Below are positions 60,701 to 64,000 of a stretch of 64,000 nucleotides of DNA, piece after piece (position 1 is the stretch's first letter; each line of letters opens with the position of its first letter). This DNA is from Heliocidaris tuberculata (Eukaryota > Echinodermata > Echinoidea > Camarodonta > Echinometridae). The DNA lies in the NCBI GenBank assembly GCA_025618425.1, contig CM046848.1, forward strand, positions 23,463,955-23,527,954. Reading direction: 5' to 3'. Position numbers and translations under genes: made by a program. The notes beneath the pieces are model-generated. The model was given only the letters and a program-made list of their open reading frames with translations. It was not told the DNA's origin and made no database searches.

Positions 60701-62916
60701 GATGATGATAATGCTAATGACAATGATACTGATGATGATGATGGTGCTAATGACAGTGATACTGATGATGATGAAGGATACTGATGATGATGATGATGCT
60801 TATGACAATGATACTGATGATGGTGATGCTAATGACAATGGTACTGATGATGATGAAGGATACTGATGATGATGATAATGCTAATGACAATGATACTGAT
60901 GATGATGATGATGGATACTGATGATGATGATGGATACTGATGATGATGATGGATACTGATGATGATGCTAATGATACTGATGATGATGATGGATACTGAT
61001 GATGATGATGATGCAAATGACAATGATACTGATGATGATGATGGATACTGATGATGATGATGATGCTTATGACAATGATACTGATGATGATGATGGATAC
61101 TGATGATGATGATGATGATGCTTATGACAATGATACTGATGATGATGATGGATACTGATGATGATGATGCTTATGACAATGATACTGATGATGATGATGG
61201 ATACTGATGATGATGATGATGCTTATGACAATGCTACTGATGATGGTGATGGTGCTAATGACAATGTTACTGATGATGATGATGGTGCTAATGACAATGA
61301 TACTGATGATGATGATGGATACTGATGATGATGATGCTAATGACAATGATACTGATGAAGATGATGATGATTAATACTGATGATGATGCTAATGATACTG
61401 ATGATGATGATGATGCTAATGACAATGATACTGATGATGATAGTGCTAATGACAATAATGACAATGATACTGATGGTGATGATGATGATGGATACTGATG
61501 ATGCTGCTAATGATACTGATGATGATGGATACTGATGATGATGATGGATACTGATGATGATGATGATGCTTATGACAATGATACTGATGATGGTGATGGT
61601 GCTAATGACAATGATACTGATGATGGTGATGCTTATGACAATGATACTGATGATGATGATGCTTATGACAATGATACTGATGATGGTGATGCTAATGACA
61701 ATGATACTGATGATGATGGATACTGATGATGATGATAATGCTAATGACAATGATACTGATGATGGTGATGCTTATGACAATGATACTGATGATGATGATG
61801 CTTATGACAATGATACTGATGATGGTGATGCTAATGACAATGATACTGATGATGATGGATACTGATGATGATGATAATGCTAATGACAATGATACTGATG
61901 ATGGTGATGCTAATGACAATGATACTGATGATGGTGATGCTAATGACAATGATACTGATGATGATGAAGGATACTGATGATGGTGATGCTAATGACAATG
62001 GTACTGATGATGATGAAGGATACTGATGATGATGATAATGCTAATGACAATGATACTGATGATGATAATGCTAATGACAATGATACTGATGATGGTGATG
62101 GATACTGATGATGATGATGATGCTTATGACAATGATACTGATGATGATGATGGATACTGATGATGATGACGATGCTTATGACAATGATACTGATGATGGT
62201 GATGGTGCTAATGACAATGATACTGATGATGATGATGGATACTGATGATGATGATGGTGCTAATGACAATGATACTGATGATGATGATGGTGCTAATGAC
62301 AATGATACTGATGATGGTGATGCTAATGACAATGGTACTGATGATGATGCTAATGACAATGATACTGATGATGATGATGAAGGATACTGATGATGATGAT
62401 GATGATGGTGCTAATGACAGTGATACTGATGATGATGATGGTGTTAATGACAATGATACTGATGATGATGATGATGGTGCTAATGACAATGATACTGATG
62501 ATGATGATGATGACAATGATACTGATGATGATGAAGGATAATGATGATGATGATGGTGCTAATGACAATGATACTGATGATAATGTTGATGATGATAGTA
62601 GGCTACATCTACGTTCGGCGGGATCCTTGCCTCCTTCTCTGGAGATTGGCTAATGTCAGTTTTCCTCCTTCTCCTTCTTTGCTATTTATATGGATGAGGA
62701 TGAGAAAGTCGGGGTGAGGATGATAATGAGGATAAGGAAGATAATCAATTACACCTTTCATAATTTGAATAGATTGATGTATTATCAAAATATAATAATT
62801 GTAATCCTGCAAATTTTTCCTTGTAGGTTGCACCAATGTCATTGTTTGGTTGCCTTGGAAACCAGGCGCCAGCATTCCGAGATGCCTTTCTCTTCCGGCT
62901 TCAGACTCATTCAGAG
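32914..62916 (+). CDS. NUP188: NUP188, nuclear pore protein, N-terminal half (28 coding exons, partial)
   Basis: NUP188 is a large alpha-solenoid scaffold nucleoporin of the inner ring of the nuclear pore complex, where it binds NUP93. It was recognised by similarity to vertebrate NUP188 over nearly its whole visible length: FLPYTGTLYTQ, NLLHTLVEG, QRWRYTDF, GVDTIEQKQ, HLIAVIAGYIYHRQDPRLP and VAPMSLFGCLGN all align with vertebrate counterparts in order. Residues about 500-545 (IPAGTLGQL, then LITWDVDYNGLQLFQCVLDWL over the exon 19/20 junction) correspond to the SH3-like barrel embedded in the N-terminal domain. Exons are at 32914, 35599, 35865, 37446, 38909, 39535, 39940, 41270, 42038, 42555, 44598, 45198, 45923, 46691, 47393, 50194, 50650, 51637, 52237, 53226, 54055, 54813, 56946, 57716, 58487, 58865, 59598 and 62827. 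All junctions use GT-AG and keep frame over 932 codons. Vertebrate NUP188 is about 1,750 residues, so roughly the C-terminal half lies beyond the window. Confidence 0.96.
33750..34236. repeat. Unclassified repeat starting in a 22-base G run
   Basis: After the G tract, cagacgggggtgtgcc near the left matches in inverted form the right-hand block ggcacatacccgtctg at about 34217. Repeated gtggtctaaggaac motifs and gaacggca/gaacggcag blocks occur inside. Probably an old inverted-repeat element. Confidence 0.4.
34996..35302. repeat. 16-bp minisatellite with an inverted end
   Basis: About 15 units of ggacaactacccccca (with attac variants) run to about 35235. About four units of the reverse complement (gggggtagttgtcc) then follow directly, so the array can fold on itself. 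It lies in NUP188 intron 1. Confidence 0.9.
35599..35653 (+). CDS. NUP188: NUP188 exon 2
   Basis: Encodes SCQELLLIISGHSAIRAK, aligning with the first conserved helix of vertebrate NUP188 (SRELWTILLGRSALRE). Acceptor tttag, donor gtgagt; residues 6-24. Confidence 0.9.
35865..35938 (+). CDS. NUP188: NUP188 exon 3
   Basis: Encodes ELIRDELVNHKKKILEGVLV and a few more residues, like the ELNKHWRRLLEGL region of vertebrates. Donor aa/gtaagt; ends with two bases of a codon. Confidence 0.93.
36119..37057. mobile_element. TTAA-flanked inverted-repeat element in NUP188 intron 3
   Basis: TTAA lies at both ends, followed by agtagatattca and its counterpart. Stronger internal inverted blocks are tgacgtcaca...aatcctgcctaagcagacga (from about 36312) and its complement (to about 36870). 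No coding capacity. Confidence 0.6.
37446..37530 (+). CDS. NUP188: NUP188 exon 4
   Basis: Encodes EQSEKKLKEEKAISELERKF and ILQACKFL; the last part aligns with vertebrate LRISKFLGL. Acceptor tttag, donor gtgagt. Confidence 0.95.
38033..38822. mobile_element. hAT-like non-autonomous element in NUP188 intron 4
   Basis: Terminal inverted repeats CAGGGATGTAAG and cttacatccctg, flanked by a direct repeat CATGTG (38027-38032 and 38823-38828). CAGGG-type ends fit hAT, although only six of the expected eight duplicated bases match. The interior contains ccggatttttccgg palindromes, a short gcgatgcgc-rich segment and a poly-G run near 38719. No transposase. Confidence 0.7.
38909..38989 (+). CDS. NUP188: NUP188 exon 5
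   Basis: Encodes DLDALQCRELFDLYLLCAFR and GTGKQLQ, matching vertebrate LDEEQSVQLLQCYLQEDYRGT. Phase 0 at both ends. Confidence 0.96.
39031..39122. mobile_element. Degraded TA-flanked MITE (AAGACCAC family)
   Basis: Ends tacattcgaacctg and caggttgcatggta, with internal aaagaccac and gagtggtcttt blocks shared with the element at 49314-49504. Tc1/mariner-type by appearance. Confidence 0.45.
39535..39579 (+). CDS. NUP188: NUP188 exon 6
   Basis: Encodes AILKNERSVQAMLLK, matching vertebrate TVLQDERQSQALILK. Acceptor tacag, donor gtaagt. Confidence 0.95.
39651..39712 (+). repeat. (CT)n microsatellite
   Basis: About 30 CT units in NUP188 intron 6. Confidence 0.95.
39940..40032 (+). CDS. NUP188: NUP188 exon 7
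   Basis: Encodes LWEFYHADRLHLLQCIKHLA and NFWQDMEHPYQ, matching vertebrate CVLHLLTYFQDERHPYR. Phase 0 at both ends. Confidence 0.97.
40099..40322. mobile_element. MITE with 36-bp inverted ends in NUP188 intron 7
   Basis: Left CACTAGGGCGATTCCGTGCA and the reverse complement of the right end (CACTAGTGGGCGATTCCGTG) pair closely, and pairing continues through gtgtcc and tacgac. A ccctaaccct-rich segment follows to about 40440, similar to ones near 42965-43030 and 58085-58170. Confidence 0.7.
40618..41152 (+). mobile_element. tRNA-derived SINE, interrupted by a second SINE
   Basis: The head is tRNA-like: gtcgtagttgagtggttta (A box), then ggttgtgggttcgaacccc (B box and T arm). It is followed by tgtccttgagcaaggcattt, a motif common to deuterostome SINEs, and ends in an ATT-rich tail after gtgcgatataaa. 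An inverted SINE is inserted at 40903-41090. It lies in NUP188 intron 7. Confidence 0.75.
40903..41090 (-). mobile_element. SINE, copy 1 (nested)
   Basis: Read on the minus strand it contains a B-box-like motif, a cgtctttcggatggtgacgt block and a (CA)n tail (the (GT)n at 40903-40921). The same sequence recurs at 46124-46314, about 90% identical by eye. Confidence 0.7.
41270..41392 (+). CDS. NUP188: NUP188 exon 8
   Basis: Encodes AQYAEFVEDLQSSGLFDKLL and on to KDKAGPLM, matching vertebrate VEYADCVDKLEKELVSKYRQ. Phase 0 at both ends. Confidence 0.96.
41411..41595. mobile_element. TTCGCG-family element (diverged)
   Basis: aatcagaaac at the left and cacggcaagaaagtttcgc and accgtgaaactttc inside match the 4235-4378 family. 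The right end is decayed. Confidence 0.4.
42038..42085 (+). CDS. NUP188: NUP188 exon 9
   Basis: Encodes TDRHRIRWCIQSLHEQ, matching vertebrate TERQVSRWFVQCLREQ. Donor cag/gtttgt. Confidence 0.96.
42555..42641 (+). CDS. NUP188: NUP188 exon 10
   Basis: Encodes SELLGIMLLFLHASLTPTDK and LSRIIALFQ, matching vertebrate SMLLEIIFLYYAYFEMAPSD and following residues. Confidence 0.96.
42688..42835. mobile_element. GGGCCC..TTTCAT small MITE, copy 4
   Basis: gggccctgtttcacagaact at the left and ttttatgaaactggaccc at the right, with gaaatccttgtatctgattgg inside. Same family as 19346-19492, here in NUP188 intron 10. Confidence 0.75.
42836..43822. other. NUP188 intron 10, repeat-like but unclassified
   Basis: The segment at 42960-43030 resembles the ccctaaccct-type repeats in reverse. 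The palindrome gttcgggccgaac lies near 43329. No exon is recognised. Confidence 0.4.
43823..44466 (-). pseudogene. L2/CR1-like LINE RT 3' fragment with (ATT)n tail
   Basis: A 187-codon minus-strand frame (43903-44466) carries LILSRLVYCNSLYTVISSKD, then LETVQNRATRLIFG and REIHWLPLHQSILFKVCLYV, the C-terminal RT signature of L2/CR1 LINEs. The tail is an (ATT)n run at 43823-43862 on the minus strand. It is 5'-truncated and sits in NUP188 intron 10. The latter part of the frame has lost similarity. Confidence 0.88.
44598..44680 (+). CDS. NUP188: NUP188 exon 11
   Basis: Encodes QQGFGTRQPYRHLLDAEEMA and on to KM, matching vertebrate EQGFGSRQTNRHLVDETMD. Ends with two bases of a Glu codon at gtaagt. 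Confidence 0.97.
45198..45269 (+). CDS. NUP188: NUP188 exon 12
   Basis: Encodes FLCCVIVLECMDLIPLMGLA and DKS, matching vertebrate YFSALILVEGMDIESL. Acceptor ccaag, donor gtaagc. Confidence 0.94.
45923..45965 (+). CDS. NUP188: NUP188 exon 13
   Basis: Encodes LENHPLVADEKLSK, poorly conserved but in frame between exons 12 and 14, with good acceptor (aacag) and donor (gtaaga) sites. Confidence 0.85.
46124..46314 (-). mobile_element. SINE, copy 2
   Basis: Matches 40903-41090, including the (GT)n end, cgtctggggaccgaccttta and cgaacctgggtccgctga. In NUP188 intron 13. Confidence 0.75.
46691..46891 (+). CDS. NUP188: NUP188 exon 14
   Basis: Encodes 67 residues including SSHTPIQLAWMVIHTAAW and LRLHVFKYLTFGLSKAL, matching vertebrate HHAPVLLAWALLRH and LNVFQYLTRLLQSL. 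Phase 0 at both ends. Confidence 0.96.
47393..47482 (+). CDS. NUP188: NUP188 exon 15
   Basis: Encodes VESMACHSVIYSLMSVVLTV and FQEDSLGGVQ, matching vertebrate STACMCVYGLLSFVLTSLE. Confidence 0.95.
47748..48297. mobile_element. Fold-back element in NUP188 intron 15
   Basis: The ends agggaaagtccaccctgata and atcagggtagattttccctt are inverted repeats. The arms extend about 220 bp (cagatcagtgaaagtttgag against its complement, and cacaaattggcaactc against its complement). It resembles the TTAA elements but lacks a clean TTAA. Short frames on both strands are shadows. Confidence 0.75.
48586..48745. mobile_element. TTCGCG-family element, truncated
   Basis: Starts tactgtaaaagcagatgttt with cgcgaatttcgcgagtggtc inside. 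The right end is cut by the fold-back element that begins at 48746. Confidence 0.6.
48746..49285. mobile_element. Large fold-back element, half TTAA-flanked
   Basis: Begins TTAA then aggagagtgataccagg. Two arms of about 220 bp are almost perfectly complementary (ccccattatctctcaaggtg against its complement, centre near 49010). The right terminal repeat is missing, so the far end is truncated. Confidence 0.75.
49314..49504. mobile_element. Tc1/mariner-type MITE (AAGACCAC family)
   Basis: Preceded by TA. Ends cagtcaaacct and gtttcactg are inverted. The interior repeats aaagaccacctg several times. Related to 39031-39122. Confidence 0.6.
49505..50193. other. NUP188 intron 15, distal part
   Basis: AT-rich. 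No exon or further repeat boundary is recognised. Confidence 0.4.
50194..50259 (+). CDS. NUP188: NUP188 exon 16
   Basis: Encodes DLVLLSCQVLSQPELCREFW and ST, matching vertebrate ACEVLADPSLPELFW. Confidence 0.96.
50650..50763 (+). CDS. NUP188: NUP188 exon 17
   Basis: Encodes FTALLQSSMASFPLEFSLPM and KFLKSLATEGSKQ, matching vertebrate GMFPHLLSPLLQLLRALVSG. Phase 0 at both ends. Confidence 0.96.
50980..51420 (-). pseudogene. LINE 3' end (L2/CR1-like) in NUP188 intron 17
   Basis: The minus-strand frame at 51142-51420 contains TFGDRAFSTAAPKLWNQLP and SLDVFKKLLKTNYF, the conserved end of L2/CR1 ORF2. The 3' untranslated part has an aagcgcatttgaac/gcgctat hairpin and a (GATTT)n tail at 50980-50998. 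Only the extreme 3' end remains. Confidence 0.88.
51395..51470. repeat. Hairpin repeat, copy 3 (diverged)
   Basis: gggccagaagggcattaaca and the downstream gctctttggctctcaacag match the two ends of the hairpin at 6663-6722. It adjoins the LINE fragment at 50980-51420. Confidence 0.45.
51637..51766 (+). CDS. NUP188: NUP188 exon 18
   Basis: Encodes IYELLAHLPAFTEPLDNNRS and on to DNVWKLVSDKIVCKA. It occupies the place of vertebrate KVYSFLDKMSFYNELY through LWRRQTPKLLYPL. Ends with one base of a Gly codon. Confidence 0.95.
52237..52302 (+). CDS. NUP188: NUP188 exon 19 (start of SH3-like domain)
   Basis: Encodes KHSPGFVIPAGTLGQLEQRP and D; IPAGTLGQL aligns with vertebrate IPQGTVGQV at the start of the SH3-like barrel. 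Phase 1 out. Confidence 0.95.
52530..53111 (+). mobile_element. 582-bp inverted-repeat element carrying a SAP-domain ORF
   Basis: Perfect 35-bp terminal inverted repeats at 52530-52564 and 53077-53111 (starting CGAGCAATCGCCAATAGGGT). AATT flanks both ends (52526-52529 and 53112-53115) and may be a 4-bp target duplication or part of the repeat. The interior holds one intact ORF (52712-53056) and about 150 bp of GC-richer leader. It lies in NUP188 intron 19. The superfamily cannot be named from the ends. Confidence 0.85.
52712..53056 (+). CDS. SAP-domain protein encoded by the inverted-repeat element
   Basis: A 114-codon ORF from an ATG in favourable context (gtcATGG). Residues about 10-44 (MTVLQLKAFLTERGIPCNGK, then RKLELELLV) form a SAP motif, a helix-turn-helix-like DNA-binding fold found in chromatin and recombination proteins. 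Residues 59-66 (GRKRRRVP) look like a nuclear localisation signal. The C-terminal part (AVSWKADLRGYARPPGHSP) is unassigned; it faintly recalls the region after SAP in SAP/YqaJ-nuclease proteins of marine animals, which is inference only. The ORF is intact, higher in GC than the surrounding intron, and is not spliced to NUP188. It could be the first exon of a larger parent gene carried in a deletion derivative, or a self-contained small protein. Confidence 0.8.
   Translation: MASVSQDFKNMTVLQLKAFLTERGIPCNGKRKLELELLVVRRAAECYSVIEPCDREASGRKRRRVPAADGSVRDLNDKAVSWKADLRGYARPPGHSPTGQIPEVTRSQKLSHIA
53226..53448 (+). CDS. NUP188: NUP188 exon 20 (end of SH3-like domain)
   Basis: Encodes PPLITWDVDYNGLQLFQCVL and on to YLQPVTDCILHLLS, matching vertebrate YLVRWEYSYSSWTLFTCEIE and DCLLPITSRIYMLLQ. 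Acceptor atag, donor gtatgc. Confidence 0.97.
53449..54054. other. NUP188 intron 20
   Basis: AT-rich. A direct repeat of a gtgc/ggttcgcac-type block occurs near 53850 and 53975. Nothing else is recognised. Confidence 0.4.
54055..54142 (+). CDS. NUP188: NUP188 exon 21
   Basis: Encodes LVQIQRPPLHLIGSCVKCLN and TMAKYDPDQ, matching vertebrate ISPPVDVIASCVNCLTVLAARNPAK. Confidence 0.97.
54346..54548. mobile_element. TTCGCG-family inverted-repeat element, well preserved
   Basis: Both ends read TACTGTATAAG inward, and attttcgcgg and aatttcgcgattttcgcgag have complements on the right. About 203 bp, in NUP188 intron 21. Confidence 0.75.
54813..54889 (+). CDS. NUP188: NUP188 exon 22
   Basis: Encodes IWQGLQSSGFLPYTGTLYTQ and VGQAA, matching vertebrate VWTDLRHTGFLPFVAHPVSS. 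Confidence 0.97.
54922..55145. mobile_element. GTTCACATATGA-family MITE, copy 1
   Basis: Ends ttaaggcttcgttcacatat and gtgtgtgaactaggctttaa are imperfect inverted repeats. The interior (ctctatcttataacacacag, then ggcctttgttgagca) matches copy 2 at 58238-58450. Confidence 0.65.
55251..56407. mobile_element. 1.16-kb element with perfect 34-bp inverted ends
   Basis: GTGACCCGGCACCACAAAAC and 14 further bases at the left (55251-55284) are exactly inverted at the right (56374-56407). ATAT borders both ends and may be the target duplication. No transposase-like ORF is present; the short frames starting in the ends are shadows. In NUP188 intron 22. Confidence 0.85.
56408..56945. other. NUP188 intron 22, distal part
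   Basis: No feature is recognised beyond A-rich and T-rich runs near 56503-56525. Confidence 0.4.
56946..57060 (+). CDS. NUP188: NUP188 exon 23
   Basis: Encodes GEGVFPGSYGKVALEWEKQY and GIYPVTLEFINLLHTLVE, matching vertebrate GYGNLLMNSEQPQGEYGVTI and ITTLVKG. Confidence 0.97.
57061..57715. other. NUP188 intron 23
   Basis: AT-rich. No exon or clear repeat is recognised. Confidence 0.4.
57716..57848 (+). CDS. NUP188: NUP188 exon 24
   Basis: Encodes GLASRSIGVATSQDLLACII and on to FQRWRYTDFKDKEKI, matching vertebrate GLVPCVMFVLKEMLPSYHKW and RYNSHGVREQI. Ends with one base of a Gly codon. Confidence 0.97.
57849..58237. other. NUP188 intron 24, proximal part
   Basis: The segment at 58085-58175 has degenerate ccctaaacctaacc motifs, like those near 40330-40430. 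Confidence 0.4.
58238..58450. mobile_element. GTTCACATATGA-family MITE, copy 2
   Basis: aaggctagttcacatatgat and atcatatgtgaacgagcctt form near-perfect inverted ends of about 20 bp. The interior matches copy 1 at 54922-55145. Confidence 0.75.
58487..58583 (+). CDS. NUP188: NUP188 exon 25
   Basis: Encodes LSVMEVFHVVLHVVPIPLTS and KKTMQGEEKPQ, matching the vertebrate GCLILELIHAILNL region. The boundary may be off by one base; frame to both neighbours requires two bases in and two out. Confidence 0.93.
58865..58984 (+). CDS. NUP188: NUP188 exon 26
   Basis: Encodes VSVRDACIYGLLHAAAGQSL and LTIAATGVDTIEQKQLECG, matching vertebrate LQFLCICSLAYTEAGQTVIN and GIGVDTIDMV. Confidence 0.97.
59234..59500. 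repeat. Two degenerate upstream copies of the exon 27 acceptor region
   Basis: Copy 1 (core 59289-59313) shares tactccagacagcca with exon 27. Copy 2 (core 59420-59460) shares a 32-bp identical stretch with 59605-59636 of exon 27, preceded by similar pyrimidine-rich DNA. Neither has the ccag acceptor of the real exon. Confidence 0.8.
59598..59877 (+). CDS. NUP188: NUP188 exon 27
   Basis: The largest exon (93 codons), with LDSTPDSQLVKLSLSILNRL, then HLIAVIAGYIYHRQDPRLP and LLLRRLAL, matching vertebrate NLIAVLAKYIYHKHDPALPR and LLKRLATV. A proline/serine-rich insert (SSRSSPTHPTPEQQ) lies in between. The donor is ctg/gttagt, a weaker GT site. Confidence 0.97.
59907..62595 (+). repeat. 2.7-kb GAT-rich satellite in NUP188 intron 27
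   Basis: Repeats of gatgatgatg units mixed with ctaatgacaatgatactg, arranged in higher-order blocks of roughly 36-60 bp. Frames are open for long distances on both strands (D/N/T-rich or M/L-rich on plus, I/S/H-rich on minus) because the unit lacks stops, not because it codes. It contains a copy of an exon 27 end at 60120-60200. Confidence 0.95.
60120..60200 (+). repeat. Degenerate copy of the exon 27 3' end and donor
   Basis: atggctcctgacactcactg...ctcaggttagttcc...ctcttctgtttataatga follows the order and sequence of exon 27 end plus downstream intron (59838-59915). It is embedded in the satellite. Confidence 0.8.
62597..62695 (+). repeat. Second degenerate copy of the exon 27 3' end
   Basis: ggctacatctacgttcggcg, then ggagattggctaatgtcagt, resembles 59803-59885 (end of exon 27 and donor region). 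It marks the downstream edge of the satellite. Confidence 0.75.
62827..62916 (+). CDS. NUP188: NUP188 exon 28 (last exon in window)
   Basis: Encodes VAPMSLFGCLGNQAPAFRDA and FLFRLQTHSE, matching vertebrate VAPMSVYACLGNDAAAIRDA and FLTRLQSK. Phase 0 in; donor gag/gtaagt. The gene continues beyond the window. Confidence 0.98.
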
Positions 62917-62969
62917 GTAAGTGACTCTGCCTTCAAGAATTTTGATGTATTGCATACTCCATAGTAGCA

Positions 62970-63200
62970 ATGACTGTAGTAGAACAATGGTCTCATAACC
63001 AGGAGGTCCTGGGTTCTAAGCCAGGTTGATGCAATAGTCCATTTTGGTAAGGCGCTATCACATTCTCACTTACCACTTACCTTTAATAGATAGGACTTAA
63101 AAGTTTTATGTCCACTGGTTGTTATCTGTAAGCATATAAATGTACTTGCTTTCTGAGCAGTTGTGTAACACTGAAACATAAGCATGTGCTGATATATAAC
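62970..63200 (+). mobile_element. tRNA-like SINE (Met-like head)
   Basis: The head caatggtctcataaccagga then ggtcctgggttctaagcc resembles a decayed elongator tRNA-Met anticodon and T arm. The body is unclassified. In NUP188 intron 28. Boundaries are approximate. Confidence 0.45.
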
Positions 63201-63401
63201 TGGTTAGCTACATGTATTGCCCTATATTCTCTGATAAAACCATGTTATAAGCTGATTTTAAACATACCTGACCTCCCCCAAAATTCTTTTCTTTATACAA
63301 TGTTTCTTTGTATGATACATGTATGATTTGGCAATATGATGATTCTTTATATTTTTCTTTTTACAGATTTTATATAAATTCCTGTAGTCAGGCTCTTTAT
63401 T
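63201..63401. other. NUP188 intron 28, no feature recognised
   Basis: AT-rich sequence only. Confidence 0.35.
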
Positions 63402-64000
63402 GTCCCCGCCGAACGAAGTTCGCGAGGGGACTATGAAACGGGCTCCGTTCGTGTGTGCGTGTGTGTGTGTGTGTTTGCGTGTGTGCGTGTGTGTGTGTGT
63501 GTGTCCGTCCGTCTGTCCGTGTGTGCTCAAATGTTAGAAAATGCTACTTCTTTGTCATTTCTTGGCCGATTTTGATTCCGATTGTTTTATCTGATAGGGC
63601 TGGGTGGGGGCTTCCAAACTTCTACACAGAATTTTGAAATTCATTAATTATACAAACTTATGCAAATTTATTCAAAATTGACGAAAAATGCTACTTCTCC
63701 TCTATTTCACATCAGATTTTGATTCCGATTGTTTTATCTGATAGGGCTGGGTGGGGGCTTCCAAACTTCTACACAGAATTTTGAAATTCATTAATTATGC
63801 AAATTTATGCAAATATATTCAAAATTGACGAAAAATGCTACTTCTCCTCTATTTCACATCGGATTTTGATTCCGATTGTTTTATCTGATAGGGCTGGGTG
63901 GGGGCTTCCAAACTTCTACACAGAATTTTGAAATTCATTAATTATGCAAATTTATGCAAATTTATTCAAAATTGACGAAAAATGCTACTTCTCCTCTATT
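63402..64000 (+). repeat. Hairpin-started tandem repeat, 147-bp unit, running off the window
   Basis: Starts with a GC-rich hairpin (gtccccgccgaacgaagttc and its partner to 63431), then a (GT)n run at about 63451-63512. A 147-bp unit then starts at about 63541, 63688, 63835 and 63982 (atgctacttct in each). At least three units are complete, more than 90% alike by eye. The array continues past the end. Confidence 0.9.

Noticed and set aside
61337..62359. Long I/S/H-rich minus-strand ORFs
   Set aside because: Products of the stop-free satellite repeat, not genes.
62970..63045. Functional tRNA-Met gene
   Set aside because: Only the anticodon arm and T arm resemble tRNA; the acceptor stem and A box are not intact, so it is a SINE head.

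Overview
Eukaryotic nuclear DNA, most likely from an echinoderm (probably a sea urchin). The evidence is intron-rich animal genes, AT-rich introns full of short inverted-repeat elements, abundant TACATGTA/TGTACATG motifs, CR1/Jockey/L2-like LINE remnants, and tRNA-derived SINEs carrying the cttgagcaaggca motif seen in deuterostome SINEs. The species call is inference.

Two protein-coding genes lie head to head with a tRNA gene between them. (1) On the minus strand is the 5' end of a protein kinase N (PKN) gene: a short first coding exon (28182-28214) and a second exon (24572-24878) encoding the first HR1 (Rho-binding) domain. No later exon was recognised down to base 1, so intron 2 appears to exceed 24 kb. 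(2) On the plus strand is the N-terminal half of the nucleoporin gene NUP188: 28 coding exons from 32914 to 62916, all joined in one consistent reading frame (932 codons). The window ends before the C-terminal part. A complete tRNA-Asn(GTT) gene sits at 30503-30576.

Layout: 1-24.5 kb is PKN intron or flank, packed with non-autonomous DNA elements (TTAA-flanked fold-backs, a 1.34-kb hAT-like element with an 8-bp target duplication, a family marked by TTAACTTAAAGTT motifs, nested hairpins, TACATGTA runs). 24.5-28.2 kb holds the PKN exons with two degraded LINE fragments in intron 1. 28.2-32.9 kb is the intergenic region with microsatellites, the tRNA gene and a second hAT-like element inserted in a tandem repeat. 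32.9-64 kb is NUP188, whose introns hold a third hAT-like element, LINE 3' ends, nested SINEs, fold-back elements, a 2.7-kb GAT-rich satellite and a 147-bp tandem array running off the end.

The most interesting object is a 582-bp element at 52530-53111 in NUP188 intron 19. It has near-terminal 35-bp perfect inverted repeats and contains an intact 114-codon ORF for a SAP-domain (DNA-binding) protein with a basic nuclear-localisation-like stretch. Also notable are tandem degenerate copies of part of NUP188 exon 27 and copies of its 3' splice-donor region that flank and interrupt the satellite. No prokaryotic features, CRISPR arrays or complete autonomous transposons were seen.
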